A stretch of DNA of 39,959 nt from positions 1-39,959 of the forward strand of contig CAMIZK010000008.1 of NCBI GenBank assembly GCA_946403315.1. The letters run 5' to 3'. The first letter of the stretch is position 1; each line of letters opens with the position of its first letter. A program made the position numbers and the translations under genes. Origin of the DNA: an uncultured Bacteroidales bacterium. GTDB taxonomy: Bacteria; Bacteroidota; Bacteroidia; Bacteroidales; Paludibacteraceae. Of the stretch, positions 16,764 to 24,116 are shown piece by piece. The notes beneath the pieces are model-generated. The model ran no database searches. It saw nothing but the letters and a program-made list of their open reading frames with translations, and had not been told where the DNA came from.

Positions 16764-17516
16764 ATGGATCACAATTTGGAGTTCACGCTGATGGCGTTAA
16801 TGTTCGTCCTTATTGGACTTATGTTGGTTTCATTTTTCTTGGTTTGGCACTGGTTTGACGCCCGTAAGAGGTTGAGTATCGTGCGTGAGGTGACGCGTGA
16901 GCAAACCATACAGGCGATTCGTCATTCCCATAACCGTTGTCGTTGGCTGCTCGGTGTAGGTCTTTTCCTCGCCTTGTGTTTCATTCCGATTCCCTTCTTC
17001 CTTGAGGCGTACTATAACTACCTCGTTTATCCGGGAATCGTCATTGTAGCGGATACCTTGATCTTGCTTGCTTTGCGGATGAAAGCAAAGGATGCCATCG
17101 CTTCAATTGACGAGTATGTCAATGCTAACGAGGAGCATGTTCGTGAAGCAGCGGCAGAGCGTGCCCGCATGCGTGATCAATGGAGACGGGATGCAGCGGT
17201 ACTGAACCCGAAGGCGCAAGCGCAGATCAAAGAAGAACTGGGCGATAACTATGAGATTTGGTTTCAACACGATATCCTCGTCGGACGTAATGTGCTGGCG
17301 AATCGGGAGGAAGGAAAACTCTATGCGCAAGGTGTCGTTCTCTCCTTCGGCGAGATCATGGAGGTGCGCAAAGGACGTAAAGACCTTAAACTCGTTACTT
17401 CCAATAGTATGCACCCCTTCGTCACCATTGACTTCGGTGCACTGCCGATCAATCCGGAGACTGGAAACAAATACATGGACGAGATAGCAGAATTGATCGA
17501 AAAGATTATCCCATAA
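16764..17516 (+). CDS. Membrane protein of unknown function, possible PH-like C-terminal domain
   Basis: I do not recognise a named family. The 250-residue protein has a hydrophobic helix at about 8-29 and two more at about 58-78 and 84-103. A charged helical stretch follows (about 107-150, AKDAIASIDEYVNANEEHVREAAAERARMR). The soluble C-terminus contains ILVGRNVLANREEGKLYAQGVVLSFGEIMEVRKGR, which has the strand pattern of bacterial PH-like or YcxB-like domains; that is inference. I start at MDHNLEF (16764), not the track start 16716, because the -7 box at 16731-16738 lies between them. It is a single-gene unit, divergent from galK and ending at a terminator. Confidence 0.75.
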   Translation: MDHNLEFTLMALMFVLIGLMLVSFFLVWHWFDARKRLSIVREVTREQTIQAIRHSHNRCRWLLGVGLFLALCFIPIPFFLEAYYNYLVYPGIVIVADTLILLALRMKAKDAIASIDEYVNANEEHVREAAAERARMRDQWRRDAAVLNPKAQAQIKEELGDNYEIWFQHDILVGRNVLANREEGKLYAQGVVLSFGEIMEVRKGRKDLKLVTSNSMHPFVTIDFGALPINPETGNKYMDEIAELIEKIIP

Positions 17517-17517
17517 C

Positions 17518-17549
17518 AAAAAAAAGAGGCACCCGCCTCTTTTTTTTTG
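17518..17549. terminator. Bidirectional intrinsic terminator
   Basis: AAAAAGAGGC pairs with GCCTCTTTTT around ACCC, giving T tracts in both directions. It separates the convergent membrane-protein gene and panB. Confidence 0.92.
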
Positions 17550-18365
17550 TTAGTAGCTTTCCTCTGCCGAAGGAAAACTCCCGTCTTTCACGTCTTTGAT
17601 ATATTCGCCTACTGCCCCCTTCACCTCTTCGGCTAAGTGTGCAAAATGGCGCAGGAACTTCGGCTTGAATCCTTCGTTTAAACCTAACATATCGTGCAGT
17701 ACCAGCACTTGACCGTCGCATCCGTTGCCGGCACCAATACCGATCACAGGACAATGCACGGCTTTCGTCACTTCCTGCGCCAACGCAGCCGGGATCTTCT
17801 CTAACACAATGCAGAAACAACCGGCCTCATCCAATAACTTCGCGTCATTCAGTAGCTTCTCCGCCTCCGCTTCTTCTTTGGCCCGTAACCCGTAACCGCC
17901 AAACTGGTTCACACTCTGCGGCGTCAGACCCAGATGACCCATCACCGGCACTCCTGCTTGGATCATATGCTTAATCGACGGCAGAATTTCCTCTCCGCCT
18001 TCTAATTTCACGGCATCGCAACCGCTCTCCTTCAAAATCCGGATAGCATTACGCACCGCTTCTTCCTCACTCACTTGGTAACTTCCGAACGGCATATCGC
18101 ATACCACCAACGCATGCTGGGCCGCACGAACAACACCCTTCGTCAGGAAAATCATCTCCTCCAACGTGATCGGAAGCGTGTATGAGTTGCCGCAAACGAT
18201 GTTGCTTGCACTGTCGCCAACCAATAAAATATCCACTCCCGCTTCGTCTAACAAACGAGCTAAGGTGAAATCATAACTCGTTAACATGGCGATTTTCTCG
18301 CCTTCCGCCTTCATCTGACGCAACTTCGCTGTCGTCATTCGGCTATTCTGTACATGTACTGACAT
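17550..18365 (-). CDS. panB: 3-methyl-2-oxobutanoate hydroxymethyltransferase
   Basis: It transfers a one-carbon unit from methylene-tetrahydrofolate to 2-oxoisovalerate, giving ketopantoate, the first step to pantothenate and coenzyme A. The 271-residue length matches the family. Conserved stretches: KIAMLTSYDFTLARLLDEAGVD, LVGDSASNIVCG with the metal-binding aspartate, VVCDMPFGSYQ, AVKLEGG, MGHLGLTPQSVNQFGGY, VLEKIPAALA with the catalytic glutamate, and IGIGAGNGCDGQVLVLHDMLG. It follows the FecCD-type permease by 21 bp, entirely repeat sequence, so it is probably cotranscribed although functionally unrelated. Confidence 0.96.
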   Translation of the reverse strand: MSVHVQNSRMTTAKLRQMKAEGEKIAMLTSYDFTLARLLDEAGVDILLVGDSASNIVCGNSYTLPITLEEMIFLTKGVVRAAQHALVVCDMPFGSYQVSEEEAVRNAIRILKESGCDAVKLEGGEEILPSIKHMIQAGVPVMGHLGLTPQSVNQFGGYGLRAKEEAEAEKLLNDAKLLDEAGCFCIVLEKIPAALAQEVTKAVHCPVIGIGAGNGCDGQVLVLHDMLGLNEGFKPKFLRHFAHLAEEVKGAVGEYIKDVKDGSFPSAEESY

Positions 18366-18389
18366 CTTTTATCTATAATCTTTTGTCTA
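18363..18389 (-). repeat. Heptanucleotide (14-nt double) array at permease-panB junction
   Basis: From the permease TAG the minus strand reads TAGACAA, AAGATTA, TAGATAA, AAGATG, ending in the panB start. The spacer consists of the array alone. Confidence 0.8.
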
Positions 18390-19355
18390 TTTATTTTTCA
18401 TAATTATCCATATGATCACAGGCGCACCAAATAAGGCACTAACCGTCATAATCGGCAGCGGATGCACGAACAGCGAACAAATCACGTCGCATACCAGTAA
18501 CAGGCATGCACCGATCAGCGCACTCGCCGGTATCGTCACGCGGTGATTGGACGTCTTGAAGATCCCCCGCGCAATATGCGGCACCGCCACACCGATAAAC
18601 GCAATAGGACCGCAGAAAGCCGTGATACCTCCGGCCAACAGACCCGTCGCTAACACGATAAACAACCGCGTCCGACCGATATGAATACCCAAACCCCGTG
18701 CATAGTCTTCGCCTAACAACAATCCGTTCAGCGGTTTCAGACTCAGCAGCACAAACACCGTTCCTGCCATCAGGATAGGTACTAATAACTGCATATCCGT
18801 CCAACCGACACTGCTCAGCGAACCCATCGTCCACACAATAAACAGTTTCAACGCGTCCGGATTCGCGAACTGCTGCAGCAACGTCACCAACGCGCCCGCA
18901 ATAGCTCCGAACATGATACCCACGATCAGCAGACTCACGTTGCTCTTCACCCGCTTACTCACCGCCAGCACCAGCAACAGCACCAAGGTCGCACCGATAC
19001 ACGCCGCAATAGGAAGGCTGATGGCTGAAAGCTGAATGCTGAACGCTCCTAACATCGTTAGGAGAGCGACACCTAAACTCGCCCCTGAACTCACGCCCAA
19101 CGTATACGGCCCTGCCAACGGATTTCGGAATAAGGTCTGCATAATCAAACCGGTTACCGATAATCCGGCACCTGCCAAGATCGCTGTTACTGCCTTCGGC
19201 AGACGGATGTCATGTAAAATCCTTCCGTCTATCTCCGACATCGCTCCGAACGGCCATAACCATTCCGTACCGCCTTTGCATACGTCCAATATGAAAAGCA
19301 GCACCAATGCGATACCCAACGCACCAAATATAATCCCTGTTCGTGTACTATGCAT
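18387..19355 (-). CDS. FecCD/BtuC-family ABC transporter permease (iron-chelate or cobalamin)
   Basis: This inner-membrane permease subunit serves siderophore, heme or vitamin B12 import. It has 322 residues and about ten hydrophobic helices. Family motifs: RLPKAVTAILAGAGLSVTGLIMQTLFRNPLAGPYTLGVSSGASLG, then FIGVAVPHIARGIFKTSNHR near the coupling helix, and LPIMTVSALFGAPVIIWIIM at the end. No periplasmic-binding protein or ATPase gene is adjacent, so its partners are elsewhere. Residues about 104-113 (FSIQLSAISLP, near a predicted loop) are encoded by a 7-nt repeat array, and the start codon lies inside an 11-nt array. Substrate cannot be decided. Confidence 0.9.
   Translation of the reverse strand: MHSTRTGIIFGALGIALVLLFILDVCKGGTEWLWPFGAMSEIDGRILHDIRLPKAVTAILAGAGLSVTGLIMQTLFRNPLAGPYTLGVSSGASLGVALLTMLGAFSIQLSAISLPIAACIGATLVLLLVLAVSKRVKSNVSLLIVGIMFGAIAGALVTLLQQFANPDALKLFIVWTMGSLSSVGWTDMQLLVPILMAGTVFVLLSLKPLNGLLLGEDYARGLGIHIGRTRLFIVLATGLLAGGITAFCGPIAFIGVAVPHIARGIFKTSNHRVTIPASALIGACLLLVCDVICSLFVHPLPIMTVSALFGAPVIIWIIMKNK
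19016..19045. repeat. Heptanucleotide array inside the permease gene
   Basis: Plus-strand units CTGATGG, CTGAAAG, CTGAATG, CTGAACG at exact 7-nt spacing. Same family and orientation as the two arrays in the GH2 gene. Encodes FSIQLSAIS on the minus strand. Confidence 0.85.
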
Positions 19356-19382
19356 GTACTGGTTATGTACTATCCCGCACTA
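19339..19382 (-). repeat. 11-bp tandem array spanning the permease start codon
   Basis: Minus-strand units TAGTGCGGGAT, AGTACATAACC, AGTACATGCAT, AGTACACGAAC. The ATG of the permease is in the third unit, and its first residues (MHSTRT) are repeat-encoded. Units resemble the AGTGCGNNATA array at 2811-2865. Confidence 0.75.
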
Positions 19383-19386
19383 CCTT

Positions 19387-19407
19387 ATAATATACTATGT
19401 ATATTAT
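19387..19407. repeat. Perfect 9-bp inverted repeat, 3-nt spacer
   Basis: ATAATATAC, TAT, GTATATTAT. On the minus strand its core TATACATAGTATAT is identical to that of the inverted repeat at 2763-2787, and it lies 4 bp from an 11-nt array. It falls in the GH53-permease gap. Confidence 0.8.
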
Positions 19408-19422
19408 CCCGTGATTTTGGAT

Positions 19423-20748
19423 TTATTCGATCTCTATACCGGTCACATTGTATTTCTTTCCGTTGCGTTCGATGAGCAACTGCCCCTCATGAACTACTTT
19501 CCGGCTGCTTGTCTTTGACGATTCAACCGCCTCTATTCCTTCTCCTTGTTCCGCAAAAGTGCCTAAGTAATAAGGTGCACGGCTGTTGATTGCGTGACCG
19601 GAGGTAGTACTTTGCTCATTCCAGAAACCGCGGTTGGACCACTTCTCTTCTACCAGTCCCGCCTTTGTCGCCCAGTTTACATAATCGCCGTTGCCTAAAT
19701 CTTCCGGAAACCAATAACTGATACCATCTACATTCTCCAGCGGCTTAAGGTTGTCCACGATATCCTTTACAAAATTAGTTTGTCCTTGAACGGAACATTC
19801 CCATGCATCCCGTGTATCGAAATTCACGCCTTGCGTCGGCCAATATTGGAAGTTATAAGCGCATTCCACAATATGCACACGTTTGTCGGGAAACAGCGTC
19901 TTCAGGTTCTTCAGCGCATTCACTAAATTGTTCTTGTCGCTCTTGTCTGCCACCTGTTCACTCGTCATATAGCCGTGCCAGAAAGGATAGTAACTCAGGC
20001 CGATTACATCGAAATCCACGTTTGCGTCAACCAGTTTGTTGTAATAGTAACTGTTGTAACCGGTATTTGTCGGACGGTCTGTATGTATGATGATTTGCGC
20101 GTTCGGACATTCGGCACGCACAGCGTCACATCCGGCTTTAAGCAGGTTCAGATACGCAGGCCAGTTGTCGTCTTTCTGTCCTTTGGAATAATCTGGTGTA
20201 AAATTGTACGGATGCACCTGAATACCGCATAGACCATACATGATCTCATTGCCTACCTGCACGAAATCCGGTGTCGCACCGGCGGCCTTCAGCGTCTGCA
20301 GCACCATATGCGTGTACACGCTTATACTGTCGGCCATCACAGCATCCGACGCACCCTTCCAAGCAGCTGGCGCTTGGATATGACCGGCATCCACCCACGA
20401 GTCCGAGTAGTGAAAATCCAACATGAAGTTCGCACCTGCGTCCTTGATACGCTTACCTAATGCCGTCACATACGCCAAATCCTGACAGATCGCATAGTCC
20501 GTAGTCTGATAATCAGGCGCTTTCTGATTCGGATGAACGAAAATACGTACACGGAACGTGTTCCATCCGCATTCTTCCTTCAACCATGTGATCAGATCAC
20601 TGATCTTCTTTCCGTTCACATCCTTGTAACCCGAACTGTATTGCTCATACTGCGGTAACATCGAGATGTCTCCTCCTACAAACTTTCCTTGCGCGTATGC
20701 GCATGTGCACAGGAACGCGATAATAAATAAGGTACAAAAACGCTTCAT
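19423..20748 (-). CDS. GH53 arabinogalactan endo-beta-1,4-galactanase, secreted
   Basis: It cleaves beta-1,4-galactan chains internally to give galactooligosaccharides. It has 441 residues from MKRFCTLFIIAFLCTCAYAQ; the track start at 20778 lies inside the promoter and is rejected. The signal peptide is cut after about residue 20, without a clear lipobox. GH53 motifs: KFVGGDISMLPQYE, FRVRIFVHP, FMLDFHYSDSWVD, acid/base glutamate in FVQVGNEIMYG (about 165), IGLSYYPFWHG and nucleophile in VHIVECAYNF (about 293). The final 38 residues (GIEAVESSKTSSRKV onward) resemble the tail of the SusE/F-like protein. It is probably first in an operon with the permease and panB. Confidence 0.93.
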   Translation of the reverse strand: MKRFCTLFIIAFLCTCAYAQGKFVGGDISMLPQYEQYSSGYKDVNGKKISDLITWLKEECGWNTFRVRIFVHPNQKAPDYQTTDYAICQDLAYVTALGKRIKDAGANFMLDFHYSDSWVDAGHIQAPAAWKGASDAVMADSISVYTHMVLQTLKAAGATPDFVQVGNEIMYGLCGIQVHPYNFTPDYSKGQKDDNWPAYLNLLKAGCDAVRAECPNAQIIIHTDRPTNTGYNSYYYNKLVDANVDFDVIGLSYYPFWHGYMTSEQVADKSDKNNLVNALKNLKTLFPDKRVHIVECAYNFQYWPTQGVNFDTRDAWECSVQGQTNFVKDIVDNLKPLENVDGISYWFPEDLGNGDYVNWATKAGLVEEKWSNRGFWNEQSTTSGHAINSRAPYYLGTFAEQGEGIEAVESSKTSSRKVVHEGQLLIERNGKKYNVTGIEIE

Positions 20749-20775
20749 TTCACTCTTTTTGTTAAAAATTGCATG

Positions 20776-20823
20776 CAAAAGTACAAAAAAATTTGCATAT
20801 ATGCAAAAAAAAGTGTACCTTTG
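20776..20823. promoter_or_regulatory. Interlocked divergent promoters (GH53 minus, lipoprotein plus)
   Basis: Plus: TTTG 20792-20795, 20 nt, TACCTTTG 20816-20823. Minus: TTTG (20807-20804), 20 nt, TACTTTTG (20783-20776). The two -33 boxes form the ends of a perfect palindrome TTTGCATATATGCAAA. Confidence 0.8.
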
Positions 20824-20905
20824 CAGCCGATTTGTGTGATTTTTTATAGAAAATTCACGAAAAAAATTAAATAACGTTATTTATTAATTTTAAAATCAAA
20901 ACAAA

Positions 20906-21790
20906 ATGAAGAAATTTTTTGCATTTGTAGCTGCAGCGCTCGTAGCGTTCAGCTTCACCGCTTGCAACGAGAACAACCCGACTCCTGGTAAGGATGGTAA
21001 GTTCGCTATCTTGGTAGAGAATGTTACTGCAACAACTGCCGATGTTACTGTTACTCCGTCGGACACCAGCGCTTACTATTACTGGAGTGTTTACTATGCT
21101 GAGAGTATTAAAAACGTAGGTGACTCTCTGGGTATTTATTTGGCAGAGAACTTAAAAGCTGAGTATGGTTCTTATGATTGGGATTTGGTTGCTAGCTATC
21201 TTTTGATTAAAGGTCAGGATAATTACGCTTTAACAGGACTTCCTTCCGAGACCGATTTAGCGGTTGTTGCTTTCTATCTGGATTCTACTTACACTGTTCT
21301 TGGTGAAGTGGGTGTTAAGGAATTTACAACCCCGAAGATGGAAATTGCAGAAACGGTAGCTTTGAACTTTACTTCTGCTGAACTTGACCTCTCTTATTAT
21401 CAGGATTATGGTATCGTTGGTCTCTCTGGTAAAGCACAAGATGGTTATGACCTTGAACTCTTCTTCTATGCTGACGAACTAAATGGTACATTCACCGAGA
21501 GCGATTTCTACAGCGATGGTCAATATGTTTATAACTACGTAGAATGGGGAGATGGTGATGAAGATTGGACTCCTCTTGCTAAGATGAACTTAGTTGGAGC
21601 ACTCAATGCAGAGGCTACTGAGTATACTTTCAGTGGTTCTGTAGTTGGTAATAATGCTGTTGAGTACACCTTTAACGCTATTGCTACTATTGCTGCTGAG
21701 GAAGAAGAAGGTGGTGAGGGAGCTGCTGCTCCGAAGCGTGCTGCTAAGAAAGAGGCTCATAAGGTTGCAAAGAGAATCGTTAGAAAGTAA
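20906..21790 (+). CDS. Lipoprotein with beta-sandwich-like repeats and cationic C-terminal tail
   Basis: This is a 294-residue lipoprotein with lipobox FSFTAC and cysteine 20. Residues about 32-65 (FAILVENVTATTADVTVTPSDTSAYYYWSVY) resemble fibronectin-III/Ig-like units seen in Bacteroidales surface lipoproteins. A second beta-rich half runs to about 260. The protein then changes sharply: an acidic run EEEEGGEG is followed by a lysine/arginine/alanine helix, PKRAAKKEAHKVAKRIVRK. I cannot assign a function. It is divergent from GH53 and shares its promoter region, so coregulation with galactan use is plausible. A terminator follows. Confidence 0.78.
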   Translation: MKKFFAFVAAALVAFSFTACNENNPTPGKDGKFAILVENVTATTADVTVTPSDTSAYYYWSVYYAESIKNVGDSLGIYLAENLKAEYGSYDWDLVASYLLIKGQDNYALTGLPSETDLAVVAFYLDSTYTVLGEVGVKEFTTPKMEIAETVALNFTSAELDLSYYQDYGIVGLSGKAQDGYDLELFFYADELNGTFTESDFYSDGQYVYNYVEWGDGDEDWTPLAKMNLVGALNAEATEYTFSGSVVGNNAVEYTFNAIATIAAEEEEGGEGAAAPKRAAKKEAHKVAKRIVRK

Positions 21791-21846
21791 AACTCTCTTC
21801 TGAACGGTTTTCTACTTTTGGAAAACTTTTCAACAATTTAAAAATT

Positions 21847-21879
21847 GCAAACGACTGTCTTTCAGCCGTTTGCTTTTTT
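21847..21879 (+). terminator. Intrinsic terminator after the lipoprotein gene
   Basis: GCAAACG(A)CTG and CAG(C)CGTTTGC pair around TCTTT, followed by six T. Confidence 0.9.
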
Positions 21880-21915
21880 GTTTTGGATAACTTTTTCTTT
21901 TTGTTGAAAAAAAAA

Positions 21916-21947
21916 TTTGCACAATTGGAAAAAATGTAGTACCTTTG
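21916..21947 (+). promoter_or_regulatory. Bacteroidetes-type promoter for nrdDG
   Basis: TTTG, 20 nt, TACCTTTG; the ATG of nrdD is 40 nt downstream. I see no obvious NrdR-box pair by eye. Confidence 0.78.
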
Positions 21948-21986
21948 CACCGTATTTCCGCTTGAACAAAATTAATACTATATATT

Positions 21987-24086
21987 ATGGAAACATACAT
22001 TATTAAACGTGACGGTAAGAAGGAACTTTTTACCATTGACAAAATCAAAAATGCCATTTCCAAGGCATTCATCGCAGTAGGCGCTTTTGCAACCGAAGAG
22101 ACATTAGGTGCCGTATTGTCGCACCTCCGCGTTCGTGACGGACAGACCGTTGAGGAGATCCAGAACCAGGTCGAAGTAGCCCTCATGGCCGAAGGTTACT
22201 ACCAGGTCGCTAAGGCTTTCATCCTCTATCGCCAAGGACATACAGAGGATCGTGAGACCCAGCGCCGTCTGGACTTTATGATGAACTATGTCCAGGCATC
22301 CAACGCTGCCGAAGGTTCGAAATTCGATGCTAACGCGAACGTGGAGCATAAGAACATCGCTACCCTCATCGGCGAACTTCCGAAACAGGGATTCATCCGC
22401 CTCAACCGCCGTCTGCTCACCGAGCGTATCAAAGAGATGTATGGCAAGGAACTCTCCGATCGGTATATGAACCTGCTTAACCAGCACTTCATCTACAAGA
22501 ACGACGAGACCAACCTCGCTAACTACTGCGCTTCTATCACCATGTACCCCTGGCTCATCGGCGGTACCAAGTCTATCGGTGGTAATGCAACGCCTCCTCA
22601 TAACCTCAAGTCCTTCTGCGGTGGGTTCATCAACATGGTCTTCATGGTTTCCTCCATGCTCTCCGGTGCGTGCGCTACGCCTGAGTTCCTCATGTATATG
22701 AACTATTTCATCGAGCAAGAGTACGGTGAGGATTATTACAAACGCGCAGACGAAGTAGTGGATCTCAGTAAGCGTCGTCGTACGATCGACAAGGTCATCA
22801 CCGACTGCTTCCAACAGGTTGTTTATAGCCTGAACCAACCTTCCGGTGCACGTAACTTCCAGTCCGTCTTCTGGAACATCAGTTACTATGACCGCTTCTA
22901 TTTCCAGTCGCTCTTTGAGCACTTCCGCTTCCCGAACGGCGAAGAACCGCATTGGGACAGCCTCAACTGGCTGCAGAAGCGTTTCATGAACTGGTTTAAC
23001 GAAGAGCGTACCCGTTGCGTCCTCACCTTCCCGGTTGAGACCATGGCCCTCCTCGCAGAAAACGGCGATATCAAGGATAAAGAGTACGGTGACTTCACGG
23101 CTGAGATGTATGCGAAAGGACACTCGTTCTTCACCTACGTTTCCGACAATGCTGACTCTCTCTCTTCCTGCTGCCGTCTGCGTAATGCTATCACCGACAA
23201 CAGCTTCAGCTATACCCTCGGTGCAGGTGGTATCTCTACGGGTTCTAAGTCCGTGCTTACTATCAACCTCAACCGCGCTATCCAGTATGCCGTACGTAAC
23301 AACATCCCGTATCAGGCTTACATCGAAGATGTCGTGGATCTTATGCATAAGGTACAGCTCGCTTATAACGAGAACCTCAAGTCGCTCCAAGAGAAAGGGA
23401 TGCTGCCGCTCTTCGATGCCGGTTACATCAACATCGGCCGTCAGTACCTCACCATCGGTGTCAACGGTCTTGTGGAAGCCGCTGAGTTCCTCGGTCTCGA
23501 GATCAAAGATACACCGGAGTATGCCCACTTTGTACAGGAACTCCTCGGTATCATCGAGAAGAAGAACAAAGAGTACCGCACCAAGGACGTTATGTTCAAC
23601 TGTGAGATGATTCCGGCAGAGAACGTAGGTGTTAAACATGCGAAATGGGATCGTGAAGACGGCTATGTCGTTCCGCGTGATTGCTATAACAGCTATTTCT
23701 ATATCGTAGAGGACAAGTCCCTCAACGTACTCGATCGTTTCCGTCTGCACGGACGCAAGTACATCGAGCACCTGACCGGTGGTTCTGCTCTCCACTGCAA
23801 CTTGGAGGAACACCTCAGCAAGGAGCAGTATCGTCAACTCCTCCGTGTAGCGGCTATCGAGGGATGTAACTACTTCACCTTCAATATCCCGAACACGATC
23901 TGTAACGACTGCGGTCATATCGACAAGCGTTACCTCAAGGAGTGCCCCCATTGCCATTCCAAGAATGTGGACTACCTCACCCGTGTCATCGGTTACATGA
24001 AGCGGGTTTCCAACTTCTCGGAGGCACGTCAGAAAGAAGCCGCTCAACGCTACTATGCTGAGAAAAGCAAAGCGCCTAAATGCTAA
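21987..24086 (+). CDS. nrdD: Anaerobic ribonucleoside-triphosphate reductase, glycyl-radical
   Basis: It reduces ribonucleotides to deoxyribonucleotides without oxygen. It has 699 residues. The N-terminal ATP-cone (METYIIKRDGKKELFTIDKIKNAISKAF, about 1-95) gives allosteric control. The catalytic barrel contains SFCGGFINMVFMVSSMLSGACATPEF and SLSSCCRLRNAI. The C-terminus has a zinc site CNDCGHIDKRYLKECPHC and the glycyl-radical loop RVIGYMKRVSNFS. All expected key residues are present. The stop codon itself belongs to the first unit of a 7-nt array that leads into nrdG, its activase, 27 bp on. It fits a strictly or facultatively anaerobic lifestyle. Confidence 0.96.
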   Translation: METYIIKRDGKKELFTIDKIKNAISKAFIAVGAFATEETLGAVLSHLRVRDGQTVEEIQNQVEVALMAEGYYQVAKAFILYRQGHTEDRETQRRLDFMMNYVQASNAAEGSKFDANANVEHKNIATLIGELPKQGFIRLNRRLLTERIKEMYGKELSDRYMNLLNQHFIYKNDETNLANYCASITMYPWLIGGTKSIGGNATPPHNLKSFCGGFINMVFMVSSMLSGACATPEFLMYMNYFIEQEYGEDYYKRADEVVDLSKRRRTIDKVITDCFQQVVYSLNQPSGARNFQSVFWNISYYDRFYFQSLFEHFRFPNGEEPHWDSLNWLQKRFMNWFNEERTRCVLTFPVETMALLAENGDIKDKEYGDFTAEMYAKGHSFFTYVSDNADSLSSCCRLRNAITDNSFSYTLGAGGISTGSKSVLTINLNRAIQYAVRNNIPYQAYIEDVVDLMHKVQLAYNENLKSLQEKGMLPLFDAGYINIGRQYLTIGVNGLVEAAEFLGLEIKDTPEYAHFVQELLGIIEKKNKEYRTKDVMFNCEMIPAENVGVKHAKWDREDGYVVPRDCYNSYFYIVEDKSLNVLDRFRLHGRKYIEHLTGGSALHCNLEEHLSKEQYRQLLRVAAIEGCNYFTFNIPNTICNDCGHIDKRYLKECPHCHSKNVDYLTRVIGYMKRVSNFSEARQKEAAQRYYAEKSKAPKC

Positions 24087-24116
24087 CAGCCAACAGCTAA
24101 CTGCTAATAGCTAATG
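24081..24116 (+). repeat. Heptanucleotide array at nrdD-nrdG junction
   Basis: Units GCTAACA, GCCAACA, GCTAACT, GCTAATA, GCTAATG. The nrdD TAA is in the first and the nrdG ATG in the last. TAA recurs at multiples of 7 nt and so falls in different frames. Confidence 0.9.

Noticed and set aside
22104-24047. 647-residue minus-strand ORF opposite nrdD
   Set aside because: It is a shadow of the strong codon bias of nrdD. Its translation has no domain sense, while the plus frame has every NrdD motif.
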